The notes under the pieces are model-generated. The model ran no database searches and had not been told where the DNA came from. It saw only the letters and a list, made by a program, of their open reading frames with translations. From Trochalopteron elliotii (Eukaryota; Chordata; Aves; Passeriformes; Leiothrichidae), in contig JANPWX010000081.1 of NCBI GenBank assembly GCA_024734555.1, positions 3,998,364-4,062,363 of the forward strand: a DNA stretch of 64,000 nt, in the 5' to 3' direction. Of this stretch, positions 26,694 through 38,500 are shown piece after piece (position 1 is the first letter of the stretch; each line of letters begins with the position of its first letter). A program made the translations under genes and the position numbers.

Positions 26694-28325
26694 CTAAAAC
26701 AAACAGATACCAGGTGTTTTATTGCCCAGGCCTTAGCTTCACAAAAACAGACTGCCAGACACGTACAAGTGCTTCCTCAGTTCAAAACTAATACAAAATG
26801 AAGTAAAACTTCCACTCCAGGTGGAAGTCATCCAATTATAATTTATGATTTTAAAAAAACATCTCTTGAGTGAGTACAAGGAAATTAACCATTTTTTGTC
26901 CCCCAAAGTGCTCTTCTACTTGCCTGAAGAGATTCATTATAAACACCTGAAAAAGATCAGTAATGGGAAATAAAATACAAACAAGGACTTCATAAAAGTT
27001 ACAAAATCTGATGGTCACTAATAGTATCTTTTTCCCAGCTCAATTTTCTGTGCACAGTCTTAATTTTTTATGTTATTTCTTTTTAAATCACAGTGTCTCA
27101 CTCTAGTGCTGTAAGAGAATAACTGTAACAGTTAAAATATTCCTGTGATACATTTTTGTATTGTATGCTAAATTTAAATCGAGTATTTCAGGAAGATAAA
27201 ATACAGAGAGACTGCAAACCCCTACTTATTTTTAAATTGCCACACCTCTATTTAATAACATAAAATCAAGTATGTGCAGGGTGCCTTTAAACAATATTAA
27301 TGTTATTCTGGATGATTTGATGTACTGGCTTTAAATTAGCAAATTTCATTTCTTCCATTTGTGTCTCTAAGAATTTTAAATCTACACGAACTTTTGGAAA
27401 TACCATATAACATTCCACTTGCATCTAAATTACTGTCCTTCAATGTTCAAATATATTCTGGAGAGTTTGTAAGCCAAAATAAATACATTTTGCTGGTTTA
27501 ATTCTTGCCTCATATAAAATCTGAGGAGGTTAACTTATTTTATGCTATTGTATAGTAAGAAATGCTCTCATTTGCAATTATTAGAATTTATATGACACAC
27601 CTCTAAAAGGGAATTTGTTTATTGTGTCTTACCAAGGACTTGGGAAAACTATTATTAATGGAACTTTTAAAATTTGAAATGGGGAATTCTTATGAGAGTC
27701 CCAAAACAATTTGATTTGAAAATACCTACATCTAATGGTATCCTTTGCTTCTGAAGCTTTGAGTGGGGCAGAGGTGTGACATGACAAACACTGACAAACT
27801 ATTCCTATTAAGAAGGTTTACATTAAATAATTATAAGAAGATTTTCTTTTTTTTTTAGAGACAGCAACCAAGAAGCACAGGTATGAAGCACTGAAGTTAA
27901 GAACAAAATCAAAAAATGGAAATAAGTTTAAATCCAGAAGAACAATATAATATAAAACTTCAAACTTTTAAAAAAAAAAAGAATTCCAAATTTTCTTTCA
28001 TTAAGAAAACTCTACTTAAATACAAATAAATGAAACTAAACTAATTAAAAACAAACCAAAAGAATTTCAAATGAAAAGGTTTTAAAAACTACTAAGATTA
28101 CTCCCAGGAAATAAGTTAGAACTTGGGGCCAAATAAGCAGAGGAGTGACTTCAAATTGAGGAAATTATTGATTTTTTTTTAAATTTAATCTTAAAGACAA
28201 GGCAGATGTGCAAGAAGGATAAAAAAATAAAACCATTATGGAAAGGATAATGAAGACTGAGGAAAATGCTCAAGTTACATAAATCTTGATGTAAGAGTAT
28301 ACATGGAATGGCACTAATAGGAAAT

Positions 28326-28384
28326 GGATCATAGGATAAATGACTAATTAATGACTAATGATCATAGGATACTGACTAATTAAT
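28326..28384 (+). repeat. Two-copy tandem duplication, ~33-bp period
   Basis: GATCATAGGATA followed by TGACTAATTAAT occurs twice, at 28327 and 28360, with a small indel between the halves of the unit. It is a recent-looking local duplication. Confidence 0.85.
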
Positions 28385-31300
28385 CTGATTTTATGTCTCA
28401 ATATATGATCCTAGTATTATTTTGGTCTATTGAATCACAATATTAGAGACAAGCAAAGTGTAAGAGAGAGTTCATTAATTTTAAATACCAATCCCTGCTA
28501 TCAACATGCTTGAAAGATGCCAACAACTAGAAGACAATGAGTAAAAATTTCAAAATTATAGCTTTGAAGTTGATCAAAAAGTCTTGGCTAAATGCTGAAA
28601 ATAAATACACTCCTAAATTCTATTAACTTCTTACAATAAAGATTATCTTGTTACACCTAATTTTAAAATTTTAGTAATTTTTCCTTATAGCTCTTCTTTC
28701 AAGTCACCATGGAGGATTTTCTTTACCAATTTTCTGTATTTCAGAATCATGAATTATCCATATGTGAGCATGGAGAAAAACGGACAGGACAGGAGTGATC
28801 AGTGTTTTAAGTAATGAGATGGTAAAACAAAGAGTCACTTTTGTTCTTTGCATGAAGAGTGGCCTCAAAAGCATCAAAATAATTTGCTGAAGCACTTGAA
28901 TAATTAATTTTTATTTGCAGCAAATATTAGAAGGCTTGAAAAGTTCCAAAAGAATAAATTACTAATGCCCAAGAATATTTCAAGAGCTACGAGAGGAACT
29001 ATGGTAACTAAAAACTACTTGAATTGCTAAATCACTGTGCTGATAATCCACCAGTTGCATGATCAAAGAATCAGTGAAGAATTGCAGTGTAATTGCTGAA
29101 ATTCCCTTTTCCTTCTTTATGAAAACCAGATCTCAAACAAACAGAATTAATAATAATGAGGTTATAAGCTTGATCAATAAAGGTGACTGAATTGAAGTGG
29201 TGAATACAGATCTCTGCAAGGCTCTCAATGAAATCTGTCAAAGTATTTCTAGAAAAATAATGAGTTTAACTACAGTTGGCATACATTTTATAGCCCAGTT
29301 TATCTGCTTAATCTTAAAATATTAATAAATTGTCTTTCATAATTTTCACGGGCATCGAAGTATCTACTAGTGGCTCAAAGCTATTTGAATTTTTCATTAG
29401 GGGAAAATAAAAGAAAATCATTGCTGGCAAGAACTGCAAACAACAAAAGAAAAAAGTGTATTAATTTCATGTCAAATCTAAAATGCAGAATCCTTTATCA
29501 GTGAGGATAACACGTAGTATGATCTGCATGACTTGAGTCTATAAATTAAGGCAGAACATTTTCCTAGGAAGTATTCCTAATTAGAATACTCTCCTGGTTT
29601 GGGAGTGAATGGTGCAACCCACTGACCCCTACTGGATCCTAAGATAGCAGATGATACATAAATATATTAATTTATTCAAATTATGGGCTACAAAAATGTT
29701 CCTGTCAAGAGATGTTTTACAGGATGGAAAAAAGAGCTTTATACAATGAAGAGTAATAAAAAGTATTTCGTGCTCTATGAAGTCATAAATAATACATTGG
29801 AAATGTGCAGAAACAGTGCACCAAAAATGACAGATTTCAAATGACAAATACAAAAAGCAATTTTACATTTTTCATGCGGCTCTGCTGAGCTTGGCTCCTG
29901 TGCTTTTAAAGAGCTTTGACACAGAAAGTTCTGGTCTCTTGGCTGTGAATGCACATCCGTCTTACAGAACTTTCACTTATCGATGCATCTCCTTTCTCAT
30001 TATTGATGCTACAAAAGAACTGATAAATGATAATCTTTTCATGCACAGTCCTCAGTGTTTGGTTTTGTTTTTTGGGGTTTTTTTGTATCCAGTTGCTCAG
30101 TTCTGACTCCTCTGTCACACACTACACAACAGTTTAACTTGCCAAAACTTTATGGCTGACAATTTTTAAGGTATACATTCAGGACCAAAGCAGACTTCAC
30201 CTACATCCCAGAGATGCAATTCCTGCTGATTCAACTGGCCACAGAATTATGCCACCATCATCTATTTTAGAAAACATGACTCCTGAGCTGTCCTTTTGCA
30301 TATATATAAGATAATAATTTGCATATATAATCCTAAACTTGCAAAAGCAATAATACAAGTATTTCTAGAATTATAGAAAATGAATAATTAAAATTTACAT
30401 AAATTGAGGAGGCTTTTTTTGGCTGACACATCATTCCTTTAAAAGCTTTCTTGGTGAAACATCATTACCTATTTTCTCGCTTTACTAGTCAGTGTTGAAA
30501 CATTTCATACAACTACAGTCAACATATTAATAGCAAAGCCTTGCTTTCTACTGTTTCAGAGAAGATGCATCCCTTTAAAAGGCGGCAGGCTGTTTTATTT
30601 CTCAATAAAAATTGTAATTACAACACCCCATGTTAGTTAGACTGACTCACTGGCTATATACTACACACCCTCTGTATCAATGAATACAATGAAGAAAGCA
30701 AGAAATGCTCAGTGTTTTCCTTTCTGTATAACCTAAATGGAATATTTGAAAGATACATAGCATGCATGATTACTTTCTGCTGCAGAGAGATGATAAAAGT
30801 CCACAATATTCCAATATTTTAACTAGGAAAAAGAACAGAAGGCTCTATGGCCACAGAATTCATCACACAAATCTGAAAAGATACAGAAACATTTGGCTTG
30901 TGGTTTAAATATACCAATATGAACTTAATAAGGTCTTGGGAGTAGGAGGAAGGGCTTTTATCTTTTCCTGTTTTTTTTTCTGGCCAATGAAATCTATGTA
31001 CTGTTGCTGCCACAGAAAAGTTTCACAGAAGAGATAAGACAAATTAACAAGATGAGTGTAATTTATGTAGCTATTTGGCCAAATTTTGTACTTGTAGTTT
31101 TTCTATCGAGAAAAGAAATATATTTACTGTAGGTTAGTACAAAACTTTATAATCTCTATTATTCCTAGGAAAATCTCCATGATGAGACTTGTAAATTCTA
31201 AGGAGTTTCTGTAAATCCTACTACTTGCTGGCATACTAGGATTAAATGAATTGCGCCCTACAACAATGAAAAAAAAATGAGAATAAGCTTTAAGTCTCAT

Positions 31301-31475
31301 ACCAAGGAGAAATGAGCAAGTGGCAAATCCTGCTGCCAACTATCATTCAAATATGGCTTTGTAGAATTTAATAAAGGGGTGAATTGTTTTTTTTATAATT
31401 CCCACTGCCTCTTCTTAATGTGACAATGAAACCACAACATGGAAGGGCACAGGAGCCTGCAGCTCCAACTGCACA

Positions 31476-31715
31476 TGAATGGATGGATGGATGGATGGAT
31501 GGATGGATGGATGGATGGATGGATGGACGGATGGATAGAGGGAGGGAGGGATGGATGGAAGGATGGATGGAGGGACAGAGGAATGGATGGATGGATGATG
31601 GATAGATGGATGAATAGATGGATGACGGATGGATGGATGACGGATGGATGGATGGATAGAGGGATGGATGGAGGGAGGGAGGGATGGAGGGAGGGAGGGA
31701 TGGAGGGAGGGATGG
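31476..31715 (+). repeat. GGAT/GGAG tandem array (about 240 bp)
   Basis: Starts with about nine perfect GGAT units, then grades through GATAGAGG, GGATGGAGG and GATGACGG variants into GGAGGGAGGGAT units. The plus strand is purine-dominated throughout. Because the unit is four bases, all frames stay open over long stretches; this generates nominal proteins of Met-Asp-Gly-Trp repeats on plus and His-Pro-Ser repeats on minus, which are not genes. Confidence 0.96.
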
Positions 31716-33124
31716 TGTGTGCCAGGGATCATCTTGCTGGGCCATGCCAGCAGCTCCTCCAGTGCATTCTGGTGGTCCAGCAGAGCCATTCACAACAATC
31801 AAGCAATCAGAGGAGCCTTCAAGCTTTGGCTTTGCTACCAATGAATTGGACTCATCATTATCACGGTGATGCAGGTGAAAAGGAAGTGCTCAAAGCAAAC
31901 TGGCAGGTGCTGGAAAGACAGAACAGGCTGCAAGAAACTACAAAAATAATCTTTCTCCCTCATGGGTGCTTATGATTCCATTGAAATTACAGTGATCAGT
32001 AGATCAATTTGCAGAATTCCAGCAGAGACACAGTTTTTTGCTTTTTTTCCTTAATGCCAGTGTTGAATAGATAATAATGATAAACAAACAAGTTCAATCA
32101 ACTCATTTACAGGCCAGAATGTATTGGCATGATCTTCACCACCTCACTACAACTGTCCTAGAGCTGCATCTGACAGGCCTGGAACATGCTGCCTTTTTTC
32201 CTCAATTTAAGTTTCTAAGCAGCATGAAAAAGCACTGCCTATTAAACACAGATTTAGTTAAAAAATTAATGAAAGGTAAGACAAAGTTAGAAAGCTCCTT
32301 TCCAAATGCAAGTGAGTTGTATGAATAAAAGGGCACTGACTATGAAAGGTGTGGGGGTTTTTTGCACAAGACATATTCAAGTATTATGAGTTTTGCTTTA
32401 TTCTGGAAAAAAATCTGGTCTATTCTGTGGAAAGCAGAAAAAAAATTTGATAAAATATAAAGCAATCTGTAGAAGATGCTTTATCCAACCTAAAGAAAAT
32501 TGCTCAATTACTCAGAAAACAGACTGGTGAAGAATTTTATGTAGTGACAGAATCTTATTTGATGTGTTTATTTGCTATTATTTCTGTGTTAAAGCTGTCA
32601 TGCACCTACAAACTAGTTGAAGCATGTAATATTAGCCCTCTATTGGAATGCTTCCAAATGGGCTTTAGAAAATAACTGGGCCCATTTTTAGCTTTAGCAA
32701 CCATAAAACAGCAAGACAGAAAGCAAAGGCAGCATAATTTTGCAGCTATATCATTTTAGATATAAAAGGACTTTGAAAGTAAATGAAAAATGCAAACCAT
32801 TTGCTCAGTACAACAACTTACGAGGTAAAAGTTCTTTTACTAGGATTTATTTTAATATGACAAAAACAGTATTGTAACAGCAAGGCTACAAAGTTTTACA
32901 CTTACAAGTTAGGAAGTTCTAGACTTGAAATTACTCACTGGCACTATGACAGAGTCTCCAGCTCAGTATCAAAATAGTTGTTCTTTTTTTCCCTGGCAGG
33001 ATAAAATTTACTCCCTCTGCAGATAGCTTTGGAGCATTGTTTTTTATTTTCAGTCATGTGAACTGTTCACCCCATGGATTAGTTGCTTCCTTCTAAACAA
33101 ATTCAGCAGACTGAATGAAGAATA

Positions 33125-33161
33125 ACTTTTTCTTTTTTTTGTTTTTTTTTGGGGGGGGGAG
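33125..33161 (+). repeat. Poly-T / poly-G homopolymer junction
   Basis: T-rich run interrupted by single G and C, ending in nine T then nine G in a row. It is simple sequence prone to length change and sequencing error. Confidence 0.8.
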
Positions 33162-34677
33162 ATGAGTGTTTAAATTATACTTTTCTTGTACTTGAACCTA
33201 GAAAGGATTAAGATTCCTGAGTATTGCCTAATTCCCACTTGAATCACCTACACCTTATCAATGATCCTCAAGATTCAAGCTGGCAGTTGAAAGATCCTGA
33301 AAGCCAAAAATACATTCATATATTTATCTTTGACATTGAAGTTTCTCAGGAACTGGAAACTGTGCTCTGGAGAACAAATTTGACTTCCCAGCCTTGCACA
33401 GTCTGAAGCAGACAGACTTCCATTCTCCTTGAAGCCACAAAGAAAGTATTTCCTAACACCTTACCTTAGGTAGGTAGTTAGGTTTACATCAAACATAACA
33501 TCAGACAGCAAAATCAGCTGCTGCTTTTCAGACCTGTGATAGGGGCCTCTCTTCCCTCCACCCCTCTCCCTGCTACAGCAGCTGAGTGATTAGTGTGTGT
33601 GCACGTATTTCTGTGAGAGAGACAAGCCTGTCTCTGTTCCAGGGGAAGGATGAACATGATTTCCTGAGGTAGTGATTAAAGCAAGCCCTGAGCCAGGGGG
33701 TGGATTGTAGATAACTGGGCCCTGGGCATTTCAAAGGATAACGTTAGTCTTCTATGAAGTTATTTTAAAGCATAAAATAAATGAACTTTTCTGAGAAAAA
33801 GGGCAGATATGGCTTTCCATCATGCGAACCAGTAACTTTTTGTTGGGTTAAAGAAGCTGACTGTTCTCTCTTTTTTCACTCAGTGAACATATAATACTTC
33901 AAGACATAATGGGAACCATTGTGATAGAAGTCAAGGGAATGAGGAAACATTGGAGATGTAGATCTGAACATGCCATCTATGTCCCTTTGAAGGCATGGCT
34001 TTTATCACCTGGTATTAATTTGCTGTATGATAGATCCCTTGGAGCCTCTTCTACTGAAACTTTTATTATATATAAAAGAACTGGGGATTTTCTAAGGTAG
34101 AAGAAGAGACTATTCCTAAATCTTTAATGCTTAAAAGAAAGACATGTTAAAATATAGTACATCCTCAATATTTCCTGGTGCACATTTTTGATGGTTACAA
34201 TTTCATTGAAAGCTGATTCCTATTCATATAGCGTGATTTTTTTTTTCCAGGGCTACAGATCAGGGCACTGAAGTCTTCCAATGGCACTAGGCCAAGCCTT
34301 GTTACAAGTATTAATTTCTTTGCACAAATCACTTGTGAATTGAGATGGCATTATTAGTTACATATCAGGTACTAAAAACAAAATGGCCAAAGAAGCGAAG
34401 TAGTTTGACATCCTCAGGGACAAGACTTAATAGGTTTTTAATGCTGAAAAAACAGCTGTCATTAATCTCAGTTGTCCAAAAATGTAGCAGAATCAAGTGC
34501 TTGGAGTTAGGAACCTACAAATTCAAAACTACACGCACTAAGCATTTTGTATTGAGAGATTTATCCATTATCAGGAAACCTTTTGTTTAAAAAGTTCAAA
34601 TCTTTTCCTGAGTGCTATTCAGTTCCTTTAGGATGGTCTCTTCTGTTTCCATAATTCCCTCCCAAACACCTTTGTAT

Positions 34678-34692
34678 TTTTTTTTTTTTTTT
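34678..34692 (+). repeat. Poly-T tract
   Basis: A run of about 15 T residues in intron sequence, followed by GCTGAGACTTAC. It has no associated element that I can recognise. Confidence 0.7.
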
Positions 34693-35484
34693 GCTGAGAC
34701 TTACTACAATGCCTACCCTACAGAGAAGAGAAAGACTGATTGAACAGTTTCATTCTCAAAGCCATGCTTCTCACATTATGAAGTAAATAAGGTGCATCAT
34801 GGAATTTTAGAACCATTACCAAACATTTAAAAATAATGAAATCTGAATTGTTGTCAAAAAAGAAAATCAGGACAAAACATTGATTATGGGATGCTGATAT
34901 TGGTTAAAACAATCAAGAGTTTTGCTATTGTATCATAAGAATATCATTATAAATATGGATGGATGCAAATTATGTACAATTAATTTAAGATCTCCCTAAC
35001 CTCCACATATGTCAAAGAAAGAACCCAGTTCACTGCATTCTATTTATGTACTCTTGCCTTGTGGTCAACAAATCGAACATTAACTAAGGAAAAAAATCAA
35101 ATTCTGGTCTCTGTCTTTACATCTTTGATTCTAGTAGTGCTAATGTAACTGAAGGGATTCAACAGGTTTTGGAAAATTAAATTTAGATCCACAAACTTGG
35201 GGATAATTCAAAAATCATTACTTCCTATTTAGTCAATTTTCATCAGACCAATTAAATGCATAAAGTTGATCATATGCTGGAATTTTTGAAGAACCTGACC
35301 ACATATTTAGCAGTAAGAAGCCTTTAAAATAAAAATATGAGCCAGCTTAAAAACCTGAATCACCAGTAATGACAACCTTACGTCCAGAAGAGAGGTTATG
35401 CAGAACAAATGCAAGCACTAGATGTAAAAGAATTAACCCGCTAATTTATAGGGATATTTTATATATTTGAGTTCTAAATGGTAC

Positions 35485-35596
35485 CTTGAAAGACTCCTCG
35501 TCTGCAGGGAGATATATTCAAAGTGTAAGCAGCAGTGTCCTCTGGGTTGACAGCCACATCAGGGGCACCACTCAGCATTGAGAGATTGGAGTACAC
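35485..35596 (-). CDS. CFAP47: CFAP47-like exon 6 (ASH/Ig-like domain)
   Basis: Seen: acceptor CTTCCCCAG, donor CAAG|GTACC, 112 bp, phase 0 in and phase 1 out, 37 full codons. It encodes VYSNLSMLSGAPDVAVNPED, then TAAYTLNISPCRRGVFQ. The order 'hydrophobic strand, SGAP, V-x-V-x-P, Y-T-L-x-I-S-P, RRG-x-F-x-G' is the centre of an ASH repeat, and the split glycine codon joins it directly to VISFVAED of the next exon. At the residue before RRG I expect an aromatic (Trp) in relatives; here it is Cys. That expectation is from memory of the family and needs an alignment. Flanked by introns of about 8.5 and 8.8 kb. Confidence 0.9.
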
Positions 35597-38500
35597 CTGG
35601 GGAAGACAGATCACAAAGAGGAAAACTCATCAAAAGCAAGGAACTGTTGCAAGAACACCATCAAGACATTATCCATTCTACCTGCTTTGAAGAGTAGAAA
35701 ATACAGTAAGTCCTAAATTTCATGCAAATGAAAGAATACACACTGTAAGAGAAATGCTGGTACATACAGATCATATCAAGCCCAAAAACCCAGGAAAAGG
35801 CTTCTGTGGAAGAGACCTTCAGGTCCAAGGCACCCCCAGGCAGAGCTGGCCTGCCAAGCATCCAAGTGGATACCTGCATTCTACAAAGGTTTCTTTTGCA
35901 ACACTAACAGCATTAGATGCACATTCGCTTTTTCTTAATATTTTCTGTAGAAAAGAAGCCAATTCTTAAATCATCTTTTCTTCTGATACAGACAATCATT
36001 GCCTGCAACACATTCCTTCTCTGTTGTATTTATGTTACTGTAATTCCTTTTTCAGGCGCTTGGTCTTCTAAAGTCAGAATTTCTATTCCAAGTAACAGAG
36101 GAAAAAAAAATCTGTAAAGCAACAGTCTTCCTCTTCCCCAGTATATCTGCATTTCAAACTGAATATTAAAAGTCCAGCAACCAGAAAGAATAGGAAGAGA
36201 CTACTCTGGAAAGAGGAAAAAAAAGACTAAAAAGAGACGGATGAAAAGTCTTGTTGAATTGGCACTTGGAGTAAAAAACTGAAAAAAAAAAATTTTAAGT
36301 TGTCAACAAAGAGCAAAGTATAGGAAAGGTGGGGCTTTTACACACTGAAGATGGGGAAGATTCATTTATTAAAATATAAACAATAAATAAGCCACACTCC
36401 TACATTTATGGACTATTCCATTTCAGTTTACAACAAATGTACATAAAAGTAAAGGATAAGTAGCTAAAAATACAGCTAGGATAATGGAAATGACAGAAAA
36501 TTACTAGGGATAAAAATAAGATTAGTTAAAATGAGATTTCTATTTAAGGAAAAAGTAACATGAAGACAGAAGTAAAAGTAGGATAAATGTGATTAATTTA
36601 AATTGGGTAAAAAGTAGAAGGGTAGGGTAACACAGTTTATATCAAAGACTGGATGTTCCAGATAAGTTTCTACCAAAAGATGTCAAAGTAAAAGGAATAC
36701 TACTGGCATGATTGAGTATAAACATGAAATGCCTATGGATTGCTGATGAGTAAATATGGACTGGAAGTTTGATTTTTCAGTCATTCAAGAGAAATTTTGA
36801 ACACTTTTTCAGAATAGTGAACGAACAGAAGGTAAATTATTTTAAAATGAAGTTTTCCATCTTAAGGAAGTGACTTAAGAAATAGGAAACCAAATAGGAA
36901 AAGGCTGAGTATAAGAAATGAAATTATGTCACTACACATATGGCCACCATTTCAGTGTTTCAATCCAGATCCTATATCAAGAGACATGGAGGAATTCTCC
37001 TTTCCCTGTCCTGCATCAGATTAAACCTTTTGGGATCAGATGCTCACTAAAACTTGCACATAACTGATGTTAACCTCAATCTGCTGTCACCTTTCCAACT
37101 GCAGTCATTAAACTCATACTGCTCATGCTGCTCTCTATTCCAGAGCTATAACACAAATACTCACCATTAAGGAATCACCTCTATTCATTTACCAACCCTA
37201 TTTGTGTATGTTATTTAAGTTACTCACACCTTAGCCAATCTCCAAGCAGTGGTCACAACAGTACAGTCTCCTTCTTCCAGCCTCCTGAGAAGGTTTATGG
37301 TTGTGACAGACATCACTCACCAGGTACCTCTCATGTGTTCCCTAAATAGAATTTGTCTTGCTCCAATGGCCACGTGAATTATCAGCTCTCTTACTGAGAC
37401 TAATTAAATGATCAACTTCAGATGACAAATGGATACTAAAAGTGCATGCCCATGCTTGCCCATGCACACAGGCAATTTATCCTAGTATCAGAATTCCTAC
37501 CAAGAATCATTCTCATTTGTTCACAGATATTTGGGATTCTAATATGGCATAATGTTGTATATAACATGTCTCAGCTTTATTGCAGGTCTATTACAAAATA
37601 ACAAGACATCCAGGAATAATCAGAAAGTGAAAAAAATGGAGAATTCAAAAGTACACATAGGGGAAAGTCCAGAAATTGCAGATTTTTATAACAATAAGTA
37701 GTTGCAAATATTTTGTAAGTCTAGAGGAAAGCTTTGAGTGAAGTAACAGAAGAATTTATACACTATAAGCTTTAAGTTAACTTTCTTCTGAATATCAGAC
37801 AGAGAGCTATTTGTTATTAGAATGTATTTTTATGAGGATTACATGTAACAACAGGACACAATTTTAGTCACAGATGTAGCATTGAATAACCTTACATCCT
37901 ATAATAATCTACAACACTGTGTTCCCAAAGATACTTTGATATGCCTAAGAAAATCTTCTACGGATCACTATTGTTAGGCAAATACATTTGAAGGAAGAAA
38001 ATAGGGCATAAATTGGGGTGCTTTTATCAACAAAACCAAAAATAATATTGATTTACAAGCTATTCAAAATGATACAGAATTACTTCTTCCAGTTAGTGGC
38101 AGAGGCAGTTTGTCAGCTTCTGTCCTGATGTACAAGAGAATGATGAACAATTACAGGCAGATTAACCACAACCCACACCAAGGGTGGTGTTGCAGAGATA
38201 TGTACTTACACACAATATTTATACTGAGAGAAACAGACAGAGTTGCAGGTACACACCGAGGAAACACACAAAATTTATCAGGCATAAATAATTGCAGTTT
38301 CTTAAAAAATGTTACATCACTTCACTGTCAACTCAGGAAACCAGAATTGCAGAATAACACAATGGAGCCAAACTGTAAATTATTATTAAAGTTATCACTG
38401 TGACCCTGCACAACATTTGCTCAAATCAATCCATACCCAAGGATTTGTTTTTTAAATTATAGTATTTCCATTGTCTTATATATAAAGTCATTATTTATGC

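Larger units (their letters stand above)
26694..35484 (-). other. 8.8-kb intron between exons 6 and 7
   Basis: The joined exons read RRGVFQG-VISFVAED without a gap, so no missing exon is expected. The interval contains a 33-bp tandem duplication (28326-28384), a large GGAT/GGAG array (31476-31715), a T/G homopolymer junction (33125-33160), a long poly-T (34678-34692) and a locally GC-richer block near 33.6 kb. The rest is AT-rich and without recognised features. Confidence 0.75.

Noticed and set aside
31368..31975. Long open frames of 124-178 residues on both strands
   Set aside because: They are produced by the four-base GGAT array, which keeps all frames open; composition is pure repeat.
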